Notes: a model not told the origin generated them from the sequence alone. A stretch of DNA of 64,000 bases from Pannonibacter phragmitetus_B (GCF_050510895.1 NZ_JBNINT010000001.1:4154001-4218000); one strand, 5' to 3'. Numbered from the stretch's first letter, positions 22,501 through 32,600 are shown. Program-made: numbers and translations.

Positions 22501-24681
22501 ATGACACAAGCTGACACCGCCTCAGCGCCCAAGGGCAGCGGGCCTATTCTGGCCCAGAATGTCGATGAAGAACCGGTTGCCAGCAACCAGCGCCTGCATG
22601 GCAGCTGGCTCAACCTGACAATCACGGTTCTCTGCATTGCCTATACCGCTTTCCACATCGGGGTCATGAACCTCTATCCGCTGGAGACCTGGACCTACCG
22701 TCTGATCCACGTCTGCGGCGGATTGCTGCTCGGTTTCCTGATCTACTCAGCCGTACAGCTGCCGAATACGGCGCCTGCCGGTGCCCGGCGCAATCCGCTC
22801 GACTGGCTGTTCATGGCCGTGGGAATTGGCGGCATCGGTTATGGCTTTGCGATGGTGGCCTATGCCTGGGGCGGATACTGGTTTGCCGGCATTCCCCGTC
22901 CGCCGGTGTTCGTTTTCGCCAATTTCGGTCTGCCGCTTCTGATCGGCACCCTTGCTGCCCTGGCCGGAGCCTGGTTCCTGCCCAACCGGGACCGTGCCCG
23001 TGTCGGCTGGGCGGATTATGCCCTCGGTATCGCGTCCATTGCGGTTCTGGGCTACATCCTCTTCAACGTCGGGGCGCTGCGTTTGCGCGCTGGTACAGCC
23101 ATGGCGCAGCCGGCGGACTATTATGCGGCACTCGTTGGCGTGATCCTCATTCTTGAGGTGACGCGGCGCGTGGCTGGCCTTGCGCTGGTGGTGATCGCCT
23201 CGATCTTCATTCTGTACTCCTTCGCGGGTCCTTACCTGCCCGGCTTCCTGAACCACCGTGGTTATGAGCCTGCCCGTTTCTTCACCTACATCTTCACCGA
23301 TCAGGGCATCCTGAGTGACCCGGTGGCGGTGTCCTCCACCTACATCATCCTGTTCATCACCTTTGCTGCCTTCCTGCAGGCCTCGAAAGTGGGCGATTAT
23401 TTCGTCAACTTCGCCTTTGCGGCGGCAGGCCGCGCCCGTGGCGGTCCGGCCAAGGTGGCGGTTCTGGCTTCGGGCCTGATGGGCATGATCAACGGCACAT
23501 CGGCCGGCAACGTGGTCTCCACCGGATCGCTCACCATCCCGCTGATGAAGAAGGTCGGCTATCCGGCCAAGACCTCGGCTGCCGTGGAAGCAGCTGCCTC
23601 CTCCGGCGGGCAGATCATGCCGCCGATCATGGGCGCTGGCGCCTTCATCATGGCCGAAGTGACGGGCATTCCCTACACGGACATCGTCATTGCCGCGATC
23701 ATCCCGTCGGTGCTCTATTTCGCATCCGTCTATTTCATGGTCGATCTTCAGGCGACGAAGATGGGCATGAAGGGCCTGCCGAAGGAAGAGCTGCCGGTCT
23801 TCAAGGAACTGCTGAAGCAGCTCTATCTCTTCATCCCGATCATCATGCTGATCTACACGCTGTTTGCCGGCTATTCGGTGATCCGTGCCGGTACGGTGTC
23901 GATGATGGCAGCCGCGGTGGTCAGCTGGCTGACGCCGAACCGCATGGGGCCGAAACTGTTTGCCAAGGCCTTTGACATGGCGGCCCGCATGTCGATCCAG
24001 CTGGTGGCTGTGTGTGCCTGTGCCGGTATCATCGTCGGCGTGATCGCACTCACCGGTGTCGGTGCCCGCTTCTCCAGCCTATTGCTTGGCATTGCCGAAC
24101 AGAACCAGCTTCTGGCGCTGTTCTTTGCCATGTGCATTTCCATCGTGCTGGGCATGGGCATGCCGACGACGGCTGCCTATGCGGTTGCTGCGGCTGTCGT
24201 GGCTCCGGGCCTCGTCAATCTCGGCATTCCGGTGCTGACGGCGCATTTCTTCGTGTTCTACTTCGCTGTCATGTCCGCCATCACGCCGCCGGTGGCGCTT
24301 GCCGCCTATGCGGGGGCGGCCTTGTCGGGGTCTGATCCGATGAAGACGTCGGTCGAAAGCTTCAAGATCGGTCTTGCCGCCTTCGTCGTGCCCTTCATGT
24401 TCTTCTATTCCCAGGCCATGCTGATGCAGGGAACGTGGATGGAAGTCCTGCATGTCTTTGTCACGGCCAGCATCGGCATCTACATGCTCGCAGCCGCCGT
24501 GCAGGGCTGGTACTTCGGCAAACTCGCCTCAGTCTTGCGGGTGGTGCTGCTGATCGGGGCGCTGTGCATGATCCAGGGCGGCCTGATCTCCGATCTCGCC
24601 GGTCTTGCCATCGGTGTGGCGCTGCTTGCCTATCAGAAGCGCTTCGTCACCCCGTCCGTGCTGGCGCGTGGCTCGGATTGA
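22501..24681 (+). CDS. Fused TRAP transporter permease (small plus large membrane subunits)
   Basis: 726 residues from ATG 22501; an ATG 10 codons upstream is possible but has no better ribosome site. The hydrophilic N-terminus (about 45 residues) is followed by a DctQ-like part of about four helices and a DctM-like part of about twelve. DctM signatures include LMGMINGTSAGNVVSTGSL, SSGGQIMPPIMGAGAF and GMGMPTTAAYAVAA. This fused form is the rule for TAXI systems. It imports its solute with a Na+ or H+ gradient. It follows the TAXI gene after 141 bp and ends at a terminator. Confidence 0.93.
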   Translation: MTQADTASAPKGSGPILAQNVDEEPVASNQRLHGSWLNLTITVLCIAYTAFHIGVMNLYPLETWTYRLIHVCGGLLLGFLIYSAVQLPNTAPAGARRNPLDWLFMAVGIGGIGYGFAMVAYAWGGYWFAGIPRPPVFVFANFGLPLLIGTLAALAGAWFLPNRDRARVGWADYALGIASIAVLGYILFNVGALRLRAGTAMAQPADYYAALVGVILILEVTRRVAGLALVVIASIFILYSFAGPYLPGFLNHRGYEPARFFTYIFTDQGILSDPVAVSSTYIILFITFAAFLQASKVGDYFVNFAFAAAGRARGGPAKVAVLASGLMGMINGTSAGNVVSTGSLTIPLMKKVGYPAKTSAAVEAAASSGGQIMPPIMGAGAFIMAEVTGIPYTDIVIAAIIPSVLYFASVYFMVDLQATKMGMKGLPKEELPVFKELLKQLYLFIPIIMLIYTLFAGYSVIRAGTVSMMAAAVVSWLTPNRMGPKLFAKAFDMAARMSIQLVAVCACAGIIVGVIALTGVGARFSSLLLGIAEQNQLLALFFAMCISIVLGMGMPTTAAYAVAAAVVAPGLVNLGIPVLTAHFFVFYFAVMSAITPPVALAAYAGAALSGSDPMKTSVESFKIGLAAFVVPFMFFYSQAMLMQGTWMEVLHVFVTASIGIYMLAAAVQGWYFGKLASVLRVVLLIGALCMIQGGLISDLAGLAIGVALLAYQKRFVTPSVLARGSD

Positions 24682-24708
24682 TGGTTCTGATCAGAGCATG
24701 CGATTGAA

Positions 24709-24750
24709 AAAGGGCGGCGCCATCAGTTTGTTGGCGCCGCCCTTTCTGTT
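24709..24750 (+). terminator. Rho-independent terminator of the TRAP operon
   Basis: AAAGGGCGGCGCC (24709-24721) pairs with GGCGCCGCCCTTT (24733-24745), followed by CTGTTTG. A 13-bp perfect stem, 28 bp after the permease stop. Confidence 0.85.
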
Positions 24751-24817
24751 TGCTGGAGCTGCATCAAAGTTTGAGCTGTTGCAGGGCTTTCTACACAGCG
24801 TCACATTCGTTCATTAA

Positions 24818-25276
24818 ATGCAGCCATTGCGGACGAAGCAGGCGAGACTGATGCAGACACAGGTGTCCACCCATCTTATCCATGAGAAAGACGGCAAGCA
24901 CCTGATGATCCGGCGTGCCGGCAGTGCCTACTATCCTGGCTTTTTCAGTCTTGTTGCCGGTCATGTGGAACCGCCAGAGACTCCGCTGGAAGCCTTGGTG
25001 CGCGAGGTTGAGGAGGAAATCGGCGTGAGGCTGCCGCCGGGCGATGTGTCCTTTGCCAAGGTGCTCCACCGCCGCCTGCCGGACCGGATCTATATTGACT
25101 ACTTCTTCAAGACGGAGCGCATGCCCGCTGTCTGGCAGATTTGCGAGCCTGAAAAGATTTCTGAAATCGGCATGTTCGATCCTGGTGCCTTGCGTGACCA
25201 GATCGTACCCTATGTCTGGGCGGTGCTCTCCAGCCCGCAGACCTATCAGGAGTTTGAAGAAGGCTGCGTCACCTGA
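24818..25276 (+). CDS. Nudix hydrolase
   Basis: 152 residues, or 141 from the internal ATG 24851. A complete Nudix box, G-HVEPP-E-TPLEALV-REVEEEIG, matches GX5EX7REUXEEXGU. It hydrolyses a nucleoside diphosphate linked to another moiety; the substrate cannot be read from the sequence. It stands alone after the TRAP terminator, with no operon partner apparent. Confidence 0.9.
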   Translation: MQPLRTKQARLMQTQVSTHLIHEKDGKHLMIRRAGSAYYPGFFSLVAGHVEPPETPLEALVREVEEEIGVRLPPGDVSFAKVLHRRLPDRIYIDYFFKTERMPAVWQICEPEKISEIGMFDPGALRDQIVPYVWAVLSSPQTYQEFEEGCVT

Positions 25277-25431
25277 AGTGGCCATCGATGCCGTTCAGGC
25301 TCTGCTTAGCCGCTCACCTGAACGTGTTCGTATCCTTAACGTGCCGGTAATAACTTCGGTTGATCTTGATGCAGATCCGTGCAACCACCCGTTCCGGGGG
25401 CTCAGGACCGGAAGCTGAAGATATTGCCAGA

Positions 25432-26529
25432 ATGAGTTTGCTGTTCCATCTGACCGGCGCATCCAACCATACCCAAGGCCGTTCGAGACAGGTTCTGCGG
25501 CCCTTGCGCAGGCTCGCCATTGCAGGCGTCATGGCGCTTGTCCTTGCCGGCTGTGCCGGGTCGGATTACGAAAATCTGTCGCGCAATGCGCCACGCCTTT
25601 CCAGTGCCACGATCTCCGAAATGGCGAAGAAGGACATGAAGCCGGAAAGCCCGGTGCTGGTCCGCATCTTCAAGAAGGAGAGCGAGCTTGAAGTCTGGAA
25701 GGTGGACAAGACCGGCCGCTACGCCCTGTTCAAGACCTACCCCATGTGCCGCTGGTCCGGAAAGCTGGGGCCGAAGCGGAAGGCTGGTGACCGCCAGGCG
25801 CCGGAAGGCTTCTATCATGTCTCTGCGGGCATGCTGAATCCCCGGTCTCAGTATTACGTCTCCTTCAATCTCGGCTATCCCAACCGGCTGGAATCAGCAC
25901 TCGGCTACACGGGCGATGCGCTGATGGTGCACGGCGCCTGTTCGTCTTCGGGCTGCTATGCCATGACCGATCAGGCCGTAGGCGAGATTTATGCGATCGT
26001 TGCCAAGGCGCTCGCCTCCGGTCAGGCCGCCTTTCAGGTGCAGGCCTATCCCTTCCGCATGACGGCAGAGAACATGGCCCTGCACCGGTCTGATCCGGAA
26101 ATGTCCTTCTGGCGCACGCTGAAGGAAGGCTACGACAGTTTTGAGCTGACGAAGCAGCAGCCGAAGGTGGCTGCCTGCGGCAAGCGTTATGTCTTCAATA
26201 CCGAGTTCAAGGATGGCATGCCGCGTAATCCGCTGGCACCTTGCCCCGAGGTGGCCGTCGCGCCGGAGCCGGAGCTTGTGGCCCAGCTTGAGGCGGAAAA
26301 GATGAAGGTGGATGAGGCCATTGCCTCAAGCCGCCGCGAGCATGTGTCGTCCTATGTGGATGGCGGCATGCACCCGAGCTTCCGTGCGCTCCTGCGCCGT
26401 GACGGGCCGGAGCTTCTGGCCGCACGCACATCGAACCGCGCCTATCCGGTCAGCCGCCCGGACGCGGCGCTGGCTGACCCCTTCAAGATGCTGGTGGAGC
26501 CGGCGGACAGGCTGGCAGGCAAGGACTGA
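25432..26529 (+). CDS. YafK/DpaA-like L,D-transpeptidase-fold lipoprotein
   Basis: 365 residues from ATG 25432. A basic N-terminus, a hydrophobic segment and the lipobox LVLAGC predict a lipoprotein in the envelope. The catalytic region VHGACSSSGCYAMTD contains the His and Cys arrangement of the YafK branch, which in E. coli (DpaA) cleaves lipoprotein from peptidoglycan rather than forming crosslinks. The C-terminal about 130 residues are Glu/Ala-rich and not part of the catalytic fold. A longer reading from 25360 lacks a sensible leader. Role here: cell-wall remodelling, by family. Confidence 0.83.
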   Translation: MSLLFHLTGASNHTQGRSRQVLRPLRRLAIAGVMALVLAGCAGSDYENLSRNAPRLSSATISEMAKKDMKPESPVLVRIFKKESELEVWKVDKTGRYALFKTYPMCRWSGKLGPKRKAGDRQAPEGFYHVSAGMLNPRSQYYVSFNLGYPNRLESALGYTGDALMVHGACSSSGCYAMTDQAVGEIYAIVAKALASGQAAFQVQAYPFRMTAENMALHRSDPEMSFWRTLKEGYDSFELTKQQPKVAACGKRYVFNTEFKDGMPRNPLAPCPEVAVAPEPELVAQLEAEKMKVDEAIASSRREHVSSYVDGGMHPSFRALLRRDGPELLAARTSNRAYPVSRPDAALADPFKMLVEPADRLAGKD

Positions 26530-26551
26530 GCGGCACCAAGCTGAACGTACG

Positions 26552-26575
26552 AACGGGGAGCCTTGGCTCCCCGTT
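26552..26575. terminator. Bidirectional terminator hairpin between convergent genes
   Basis: AACGGGGAGCC and GGCTCCCCGTT form an 11-bp perfect stem with a 2-nt loop between two convergent genes. GCTGTTTC follows on the plus strand; the U-tract is weak. Confidence 0.65.
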
Positions 26576-26581
26576 GCTGTT

Positions 26582-28966
26582 TCAGGCAGGCACCTGCCGC
26601 AGCTGGCGGCCTGCGGTGAGGCTGGAGACAGCGGCAACAATCGAGGCCGTGTCGATGCCGAAGTGGCGGTAGAGATCGCCGATGGTGCCGGTTTGGCCGA
26701 AGTGCTCCACACCAAGTGCCAGTGACTGGTGGCCACAGACACTGCCGAGCCAGGAGAGTGTGGCCGGGTGGCCGTCGATAACGGTCACCAGCTTGCAATG
26801 GCGCGGCAGGTTCCACAGCAGGCGTTCCGCATGGCTCGCCGGGCCAAAGGGCGGCAGTTCGCCCTTGCGGCGCAGGCGCTGGGCGGCCGTCCATCCGGAA
26901 TGCAGGCGCCCGGCAGAGGTGACGGCCAGCACCGCCACATCGCGGCGTCCTTCGCCGATATAGCCAGCGGCAGCAATGGCTTCCGGAGCTACAGCGCCCT
27001 GATAGGCAATCACCACCTCGCAATTCGGCCCCGGCGGACGCAGCCAGTAGGCACCATTGATGACATCGCTGGCGAAGTCTTCACCGGACGGAAGCGCGGC
27101 CTGCTCGATGGGCCTTGTTGTGAGGCGGAGATAGACCGCGCCGCCCTTGGCATCCGGCAGCAGGCTCACCGGGTCGGGCGTGGCATCACCCTCGCGCTGC
27201 ATGTAGTCGAAGGCCCAGCCCATGATCAGCGCCAGTTCTACAGCAAAGGCAGGCTCGAAAGAGGCCAGCCCGTCCTGCGACATGCCGATGAGCGGGGTGT
27301 TGATCGACTGGTGCGCGCCGCCTTCGGGCGCCAATGTCACCCCCGAGGGCGTTCCGGCAATGAGGAATCGGGCGTCCTGATAACAGGCGTAGTTCAGTGC
27401 ATCGAGGCCGCGGCAGACGAAGGGATCATAGACGGTGCCGACCGGCAGCAGCCGCTTGCCGAAGAGGGGAGAGGCAAGCCCTGCTGCAGCAAGCTGCAGG
27501 AACAGGTTCATCTCTGCGATGCCCAGCTCGATATGCTGACCTTCCGGGGCAAAGTCCCATTTGGCCGTGGAGGGAATGTTCTGGGCACGGAAGAGATCGG
27601 CTCTTGCGTTTCGTGCCCAGAGCTTGCGCCGGTTGACCCAGGGGCCAAGGCCTGTGGTGCCCGTGACGTCCGGGGACAGGGTGACGATACGCTCCGCCAG
27701 ATCGCTCTTCTGGCGGCCGATGTCATCCAGAATGCGGCTGAAGGCCATCTGGGTGGAGGTTTCGCGCTCCGCCGAAGGGGCGGGCAGGGCAGGGACGCTC
27801 ACCCGGTTACTGGTGTGGCGGCGGCGGCCTGCGGCGAAAAAGGGTACGGATTTCAGGAAAGCCTGGAGCCCGGCATTGTCCTTTACGCTGGCAAAAGGCT
27901 CCCATTCCTGCCCCTCCGGCACGCCCATATGGGCCTGCCAGTCCTGCATCTGCGCCTTGGTCATCAGGCCGCCGTGGTTGTCCTTGTGCCCGGCAATCGG
28001 CGTGCCCCAGCCCTTCACCGTATAAGCGAGAAAACAGACCGGCCGGTCATGCGTGATGCTGTCAAAGGTCTGCGCCATGGTCTCGACGCAGTTGCCGCCG
28101 AGGTTTTCCATCAGCGCTGCGAGTTCTGCATCGCTGCGCCGGGCGATAAGCGCTGAGACCTCGCCCTGATCGCCCAGATCGTCCATCAGCCGCTGGCGCC
28201 AGACGGCGCCGCCGCTGAAGGTGAGGGCGGAGTAAAGCTGGTTCGGGCAGGCATCGATCCAGGCGCGCAGGCGCTCACCACCGGGCTCGGCAAAGGCGGC
28301 GCGCTGCAACACGCCATATTTCACCTTCACCACATCCCAGCCGAAGGCCTCGAAGATCTTTTCGATCCGCGCCCACAAGCCCTCATGCACCACGCCGTCA
28401 AGGGACTGGCGGTTATAGTCGATGATCCACCAGACATTGCGCAGGTCGTGCTTCCAGCCTTCCTGCAGGCACTCGTGCACATTGCCTTCGTCCACCTCGG
28501 CGTCGCCCATCAGCGCAATCATGCGGCCCTGCCGCAGATCCTTGCCCCAGCTCTTGCCGGAGATGTAGTCCTGCACGATGGAGGCGAAGGAGGTGATGGC
28601 AACGCCGAGGCCGACCGAGCCGGTGGAGAAATCCACGTCATCCACGTCCTTGGTGCGGCTCGGATAGCTCTGCACCCCGCCATAACCGCGGAAATTTTCC
28701 AGCTTCTCGCGCGCGATGTTGCCCATCAGATACTGCATGGCATGGAAAACCGGCCCCGCATGCGGCTTCACGGCCACTCTGTCTTCTGGCCGCAGGGCCG
28801 AGAAATAGAGTGCCGTCATGATCGACACCATCGAGGCGGAGGAAGCCTGATGGCCACCGATCTTGATGCCATCCGTCTTGGGGCGCAGGTGATTGGCGTT
28901 GTGGATCATCCAGTGCGACAGCCAGAGCAGGCGCTGCTCGATGGTCTTGAGATGCTGATGGGACAT
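26582..28966 (-). CDS. AceE/transketolase-like thiamine-diphosphate enzyme
   Basis: 794 residues from ATG 28966 with AAGGAGAG just upstream. It resembles homodimeric pyruvate dehydrogenase E1 more than plain transketolase: GGHQASSASM near the N-terminus, the ThDP/Mg motif GDAEVDEGN..IDYNRQSLDG, HTIKG-like AYTVKGWG, the second-domain glutamate in IELGIAEMN, and the C-terminal HFG..GTIGDLYRHFGID. It is shorter than AceE (about 890) and no E2 or E3 gene is near. It may decarboxylate a 2-oxo acid other than pyruvate or act as a transketolase-type enzyme. It is divergent from an Lrp regulator. Confidence 0.82.
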   Translation of the reverse strand: MSHQHLKTIEQRLLWLSHWMIHNANHLRPKTDGIKIGGHQASSASMVSIMTALYFSALRPEDRVAVKPHAGPVFHAMQYLMGNIAREKLENFRGYGGVQSYPSRTKDVDDVDFSTGSVGLGVAITSFASIVQDYISGKSWGKDLRQGRMIALMGDAEVDEGNVHECLQEGWKHDLRNVWWIIDYNRQSLDGVVHEGLWARIEKIFEAFGWDVVKVKYGVLQRAAFAEPGGERLRAWIDACPNQLYSALTFSGGAVWRQRLMDDLGDQGEVSALIARRSDAELAALMENLGGNCVETMAQTFDSITHDRPVCFLAYTVKGWGTPIAGHKDNHGGLMTKAQMQDWQAHMGVPEGQEWEPFASVKDNAGLQAFLKSVPFFAAGRRRHTSNRVSVPALPAPSAERETSTQMAFSRILDDIGRQKSDLAERIVTLSPDVTGTTGLGPWVNRRKLWARNARADLFRAQNIPSTAKWDFAPEGQHIELGIAEMNLFLQLAAAGLASPLFGKRLLPVGTVYDPFVCRGLDALNYACYQDARFLIAGTPSGVTLAPEGGAHQSINTPLIGMSQDGLASFEPAFAVELALIMGWAFDYMQREGDATPDPVSLLPDAKGGAVYLRLTTRPIEQAALPSGEDFASDVINGAYWLRPPGPNCEVVIAYQGAVAPEAIAAAGYIGEGRRDVAVLAVTSAGRLHSGWTAAQRLRRKGELPPFGPASHAERLLWNLPRHCKLVTVIDGHPATLSWLGSVCGHQSLALGVEHFGQTGTIGDLYRHFGIDTASIVAAVSSLTAGRQLRQVPA

Positions 28967-29083
28967 TGTTGTTCTCTCCTTCCGGCATCTCATCATGGGG
29001 CGAAGCCGTGGAGTGTGTCCTTGCAATTTCCGGCTTTCAGGTTCAATGTTTTGCCGGTTTTCTCTAATTCTGGGTTTCTAATA

Positions 29084-29551
29084 GTGGAAACAGCCAAGAT
29101 TGATGAATTTGATGTCCGTATCCTGCGGGAGCTTGGCGCCAACGGCCGCCTGAGCGTGCAGGAGTTGAGTGAGCGGGTGGGGCTGAGCCCGACGCCTGTG
29201 GCAAGGCGTGTACGCCAGCTGGAAGCGGCTGGCATCATCACCGGCTACGCGGCCCTCATCGATGAGGCGGCGCTGGGCTTTTCCGTGTCTGTTTTCGTGT
29301 CGGTGAAGCTTGACCGGCAAGTGGATCAGGCGCTGGCCCAGTTCGAGGAGGCGGTGCGCGCGCTGCCCGAAGTGGTGGATTGCTGGCTGATGACGGGAAA
29401 CCGGGATTATCTGCTCCGGGTGGTGACGGATGGGCTTGCGGGGTTCGAGGCCTTTCTGACCGGCCGTCTGACAAAGCTTGCCTGCGTCTCCAGCATCGAA
29501 AGCTCCATCCCCTTGCGCCGCGTCAAATCCGGCATCAGCCGCACATTGTGA
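29084..29551 (+). CDS. Lrp/AsnC-family transcriptional regulator
   Basis: 155 residues from GTG 29084. An N-terminal helix-turn-helix (ELGANGRLSVQELSERVGLSPTP..RRVRQLEAAGIITGY; quoted in parts) and a C-terminal RAM effector domain (VSVFVSVKLD..VVDCWLMTGNRDYLLRV) match the family. It starts 117 bp from the divergent AceE-like gene, which it probably regulates in response to an amino acid or 2-oxo acid. An upstream in-frame extension has no family similarity and is not used. Confidence 0.93.
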   Translation: METAKIDEFDVRILRELGANGRLSVQELSERVGLSPTPVARRVRQLEAAGIITGYAALIDEAALGFSVSVFVSVKLDRQVDQALAQFEEAVRALPEVVDCWLMTGNRDYLLRVVTDGLAGFEAFLTGRLTKLACVSSIESSIPLRRVKSGISRTL

Positions 29552-29631
29552 GATTTCAGATGGCGGCAGCCCCTGCTTTCGCAGGAGGCTCATTGGTTTG
29601 GGGTCATTTCCTGCTCTGCCGGAGGGGGTGT

Positions 29632-31997
29632 TCAGATCCGCTGGACATTCGTAACGCCGACGCCCTTATCGGAAGACCAGACGACCTGCCCTTTCTGTTC
29701 AAACCCGGCTGCACGGTGAACCGTGATGTTCTGGCCGGGCTGCAGTGCGGGGACTGGTTTCAGGCCAAGGCCTCCCGGCGTCTCATCGCGCAGCTCCGTG
29801 TTGAAGGTGCCTTCCTCCGTTTCCACGGTGACTGGCTCCTCCCCGCCTGAATGCGCAAGGCCTTGCGCCGCTCGTTTACATCCTGCTGCATTTCGGCAAG
29901 GAACTGTTCCACGGCCTGCATCAATTCGTTGGAGACCTGTTTGACGTCGGCGGTGACGCTGTCTACGGCTCCGGCTTCTCGCAGGGTGGTGCGGATGGCA
30001 TCACTCACTTGAGTGACGTTGCTGACCACAGCCGTGGTGCCGTTGGCGGCAAGTGTGATGCTCTGGGTGATCTCTTGTGTCGCCTTTTGCTGCTCGCCGA
30101 CGGCATTGATGATGGCACCGGTTACAGTATGCACGCTCTCGATCTGTTCCGCGATGCGCCGGATGGCGCCAATAGAGCCTTTGGTCATTTTCTGAACTTC
30201 AGCAATCTGCACGCCGATCTGATCCGTGGCCCGTGCGGTTTGGTCTGACAAGGCCTTCACTTCGGCTGCGACGACTGCAAACCCCTTGCCGGCCACTCCG
30301 GCCCGTGCGGCCTCAATGGTGGCGTTGAGCGCCAGCAGGTTTGTCTGCTCCGCAATGTCCCGGATCATGCCTACCACTGCTCCGATGCGGTCTGCCGCTT
30401 CGTCGAGACTTGCAACCTCATGATCCGTATGCCGTGCGGCTTGCGTCGCATTTTCAACGATATCTCCAGCCTTCGCGGACTGTGAGAGGATTTCGGAGAT
30501 CGCGGCAGTGAGTTCCTCGGCTGCTGCTGCAACTGTCTGGACATTGTGGGCTGAGTTGCTGGAGGCTTCGGACGCGCTGGCTGCTTCTCCTGCTGCCGCC
30601 GTAGCAACCTGGTTCACGTTGTTGGCGCTGACTGTCAGGGCGCCGGTTTTCTCATCGACCTGCTTCACCATGGCTCCGATCAAGTCGCGGAACCGCTGGA
30701 TGATGGTGGCCACATGCTGCTGCCGGTGCTGTTCCTTGGCGCGTTCGGCCATGGCTGTTTGCTCCAGCTCCGCACGGCGGATCAGATTGTCACGGAATAC
30801 GGCAACTGTGCGTGTCATGCTGTCAATCTCGTCGCTGTTGCGGTCCGGGGGCAACAGCGTGCTGGTCTTGCCTTTTGCCAGTTCCGACATGACGTCCGCT
30901 AGCCGGCGTATCCGTCCGGCAATATTGCTCGACACGATCACGGCAATAATGCCCGCTGCCACGCCACCGGCGATAGCGATCAGGGCAGCCCAGTTGCGCA
31001 GGGCATGCAGGGGGCAACCACCTCACTCGTATGCTGCGAGACAGCAAGAGCCAGCGGTGTGCCTGCAATCGTGACGGGAATGATTGCGCCATGGGCACTT
31101 TCGCCGGAGACATCGGGGAAATTGGCAAGCTGGCGGCTGCCTGATGCGGCGCTCCTGGCCAGTTCAGGGGGATGGCCTGTGTCATCCGTTCGATTGCATC
31201 TGGCGTGCGCTTGCTGTCATTCAGCGCAAGTCCATCAGCATCGGTCAGCATGACGTTGCCGGTGTCCCCCAGTCCGTCATAGGCGCCCAGAAGGTTGTCT
31301 ATCCGCTCATGCGGCAATTCCAAAGCCATGATGCCGATGGTCTTGCGGCCAATTGAAACAGGCGTTGCAAAATAGCCGGTGGGTATGCCCAGTCCTTCGT
31401 GCTGTCTGATCTCGCTCATGATCAGATTATCCGCAGGTCCGGTCAGGGCTTTCTGAAATGCTTCGGCCAGCGGTGTGCCTGACCATTCCGGCGTTTGCAG
31501 GTTGATGGCATAGTCACTCAGCTTCTGAACCGAGTAAATTACATTGCCATTGAGGTCGATCAGCAGAAGGTCACCGAAGCCACTGGCCGCCATGTAGTTG
31601 CGCAGCAGCGGATGGAAGGCTGCATGGGCCGTATCATAGGGCTTGCGGCCCGCCTTGCTCAGCTGTTTTCTTTCTGCCGGGGGATTGGGGTTACGCGTAA
31701 CATAGGTTTCCGTCACCCTGTTCCTGGCGTCGCTGCCGTATTTTTCCCAGCCGTCCAGCAGACGTTTGAAAGCCGCCACGGCTGTGGGGCTGTCCGCAAA
31801 GGCAACGGCTGAAGTGATCTCATCGTTCATAAAGGCTTCGAGACTGGCCTTTTTGTTCTCGGCCAGTGCCACAAGCCGCTCATCACGAAGTTTCTGGATG
31901 AAGTTGGAGGCCGAGAAATACGTGGCCGTGCCGACACCGGCGGAACAGAGCAGCCCGATGCCCACAATGACAAGGGGAGTTTCAGTGCGATCTTCAT
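29632..31997 (-). CDS. Chemoreceptor (MCP) with C-terminal PilZ domain (four apparent frameshifts)
   Basis: Read through four one-base gaps it gives 789 residues: membrane helix near the N-terminus (LPLVIVGIGLLCSAGVG), periplasmic Cache-like sensor (DLLLIDLNGNVIYSV.., GYFATPV), second helix (WAALIAIAGGVAAGIIAVIV), HAMP, signalling domain with hairpin tip AEQTNLLALNATIEAARAG, and a PilZ tail (ERRKALRIQAG.., ETPGGLGLK, GQVVWSSDKGVGV). The breaks lie at base runs 31974-31977, 31167-31171, 31010-31014 and 29841-29844; one extra G/C in each restores the frame. Transduces a periplasmic signal to CheA; PilZ suggests c-di-GMP input. Follows the small sensor gene by 30 bp. Confidence 0.87.
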
Positions 31998-32027
31998 CTG
32001 CAAACCCCGTAAAATCTGAAGCGCTCC

Positions 32028-32600
32028 TCAGAGCTGTTCGATGTTTACCCCAACCGTCAGGGCGCCAATTGCTTCGCCGGTCGCCGGATCAATCACAGGA
32101 AGACTGACCTGACTCTGAATGGATTGTGTGGATTCATCCTGGGTGATGTCGCTGATATCCAGTGATCCAGGTCCCTTGAGCATGGTCTCACGCCATTTGC
32201 TCTCGTCACCTTGCCAGAAGTCTGAAGTCAGCTCACTCTGGCCAACGTTCAGCCCCTTGGCATCCATCACGATGATCTCGGTGAAGAGGCCTCCGCTCGT
32301 CTCCTGTTTCTTGACCAGAAGACGGGAGAGCGCATTGTCCATAACTTCGTCAATCATCGGCTGGTTGATCGACCGGGCCTGCTCGCCCCATTCCGCATCC
32401 AGCCGCTGGATGTCTGCCTGCGTGTAGCTGCTCGTGCGCCGGTTCTGCTCGATCACCGCCGACACAACTTCAGATGCCTTGGCAAGTTCGGCGATGCGGG
32501 TCCTCGCGAGTGTTTCAAGCTCCTGTTGAAACTCATTTGCTGTCGCGATTGACGTAAGGGAGGTAGATGCAATTATCACTGTTAAAAAGTGCAATCTCAT
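32028..32600 (-). CDS. Secreted periplasmic sensor-like protein (PDC/Cache-like)
   Basis: 190 residues with an N-terminal signal peptide (MRLHFLTVIIASTSLTSIATA). The rest has no membrane helix. The segment TEIIVMDAKGLNVGQSE..TSDFWQGDESKW..SLPVIDPATGEAIGALTVGVNI has the look of a PDC/Cache sensing fold. It lies 30 bp upstream of the chemoreceptor on the same strand, so I infer a soluble partner that presents a ligand or redox state to the receptor. I do not recognise a named family with certainty. Confidence 0.7.
   Translation of the reverse strand: MRLHFLTVIIASTSLTSIATANEFQQELETLARTRIAELAKASEVVSAVIEQNRRTSSYTQADIQRLDAEWGEQARSINQPMIDEVMDNALSRLLVKKQETSGGLFTEIIVMDAKGLNVGQSELTSDFWQGDESKWRETMLKGPGSLDISDITQDESTQSIQSQVSLPVIDPATGEAIGALTVGVNIEQL

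Noticed and set aside
20962..22509. A 515-codon open frame antisense to the response regulator end and the TAXI gene
   Set aside because: It lies opposite recognised genes, contains no family motif and has the His/Arg/Gly-rich composition typical of GC-rich antisense frames. Similar long antisense frames at 411-1682, 10767-11819, 18104-19270, 26729-28156 and 46609-48033 were rejected for the same reason.
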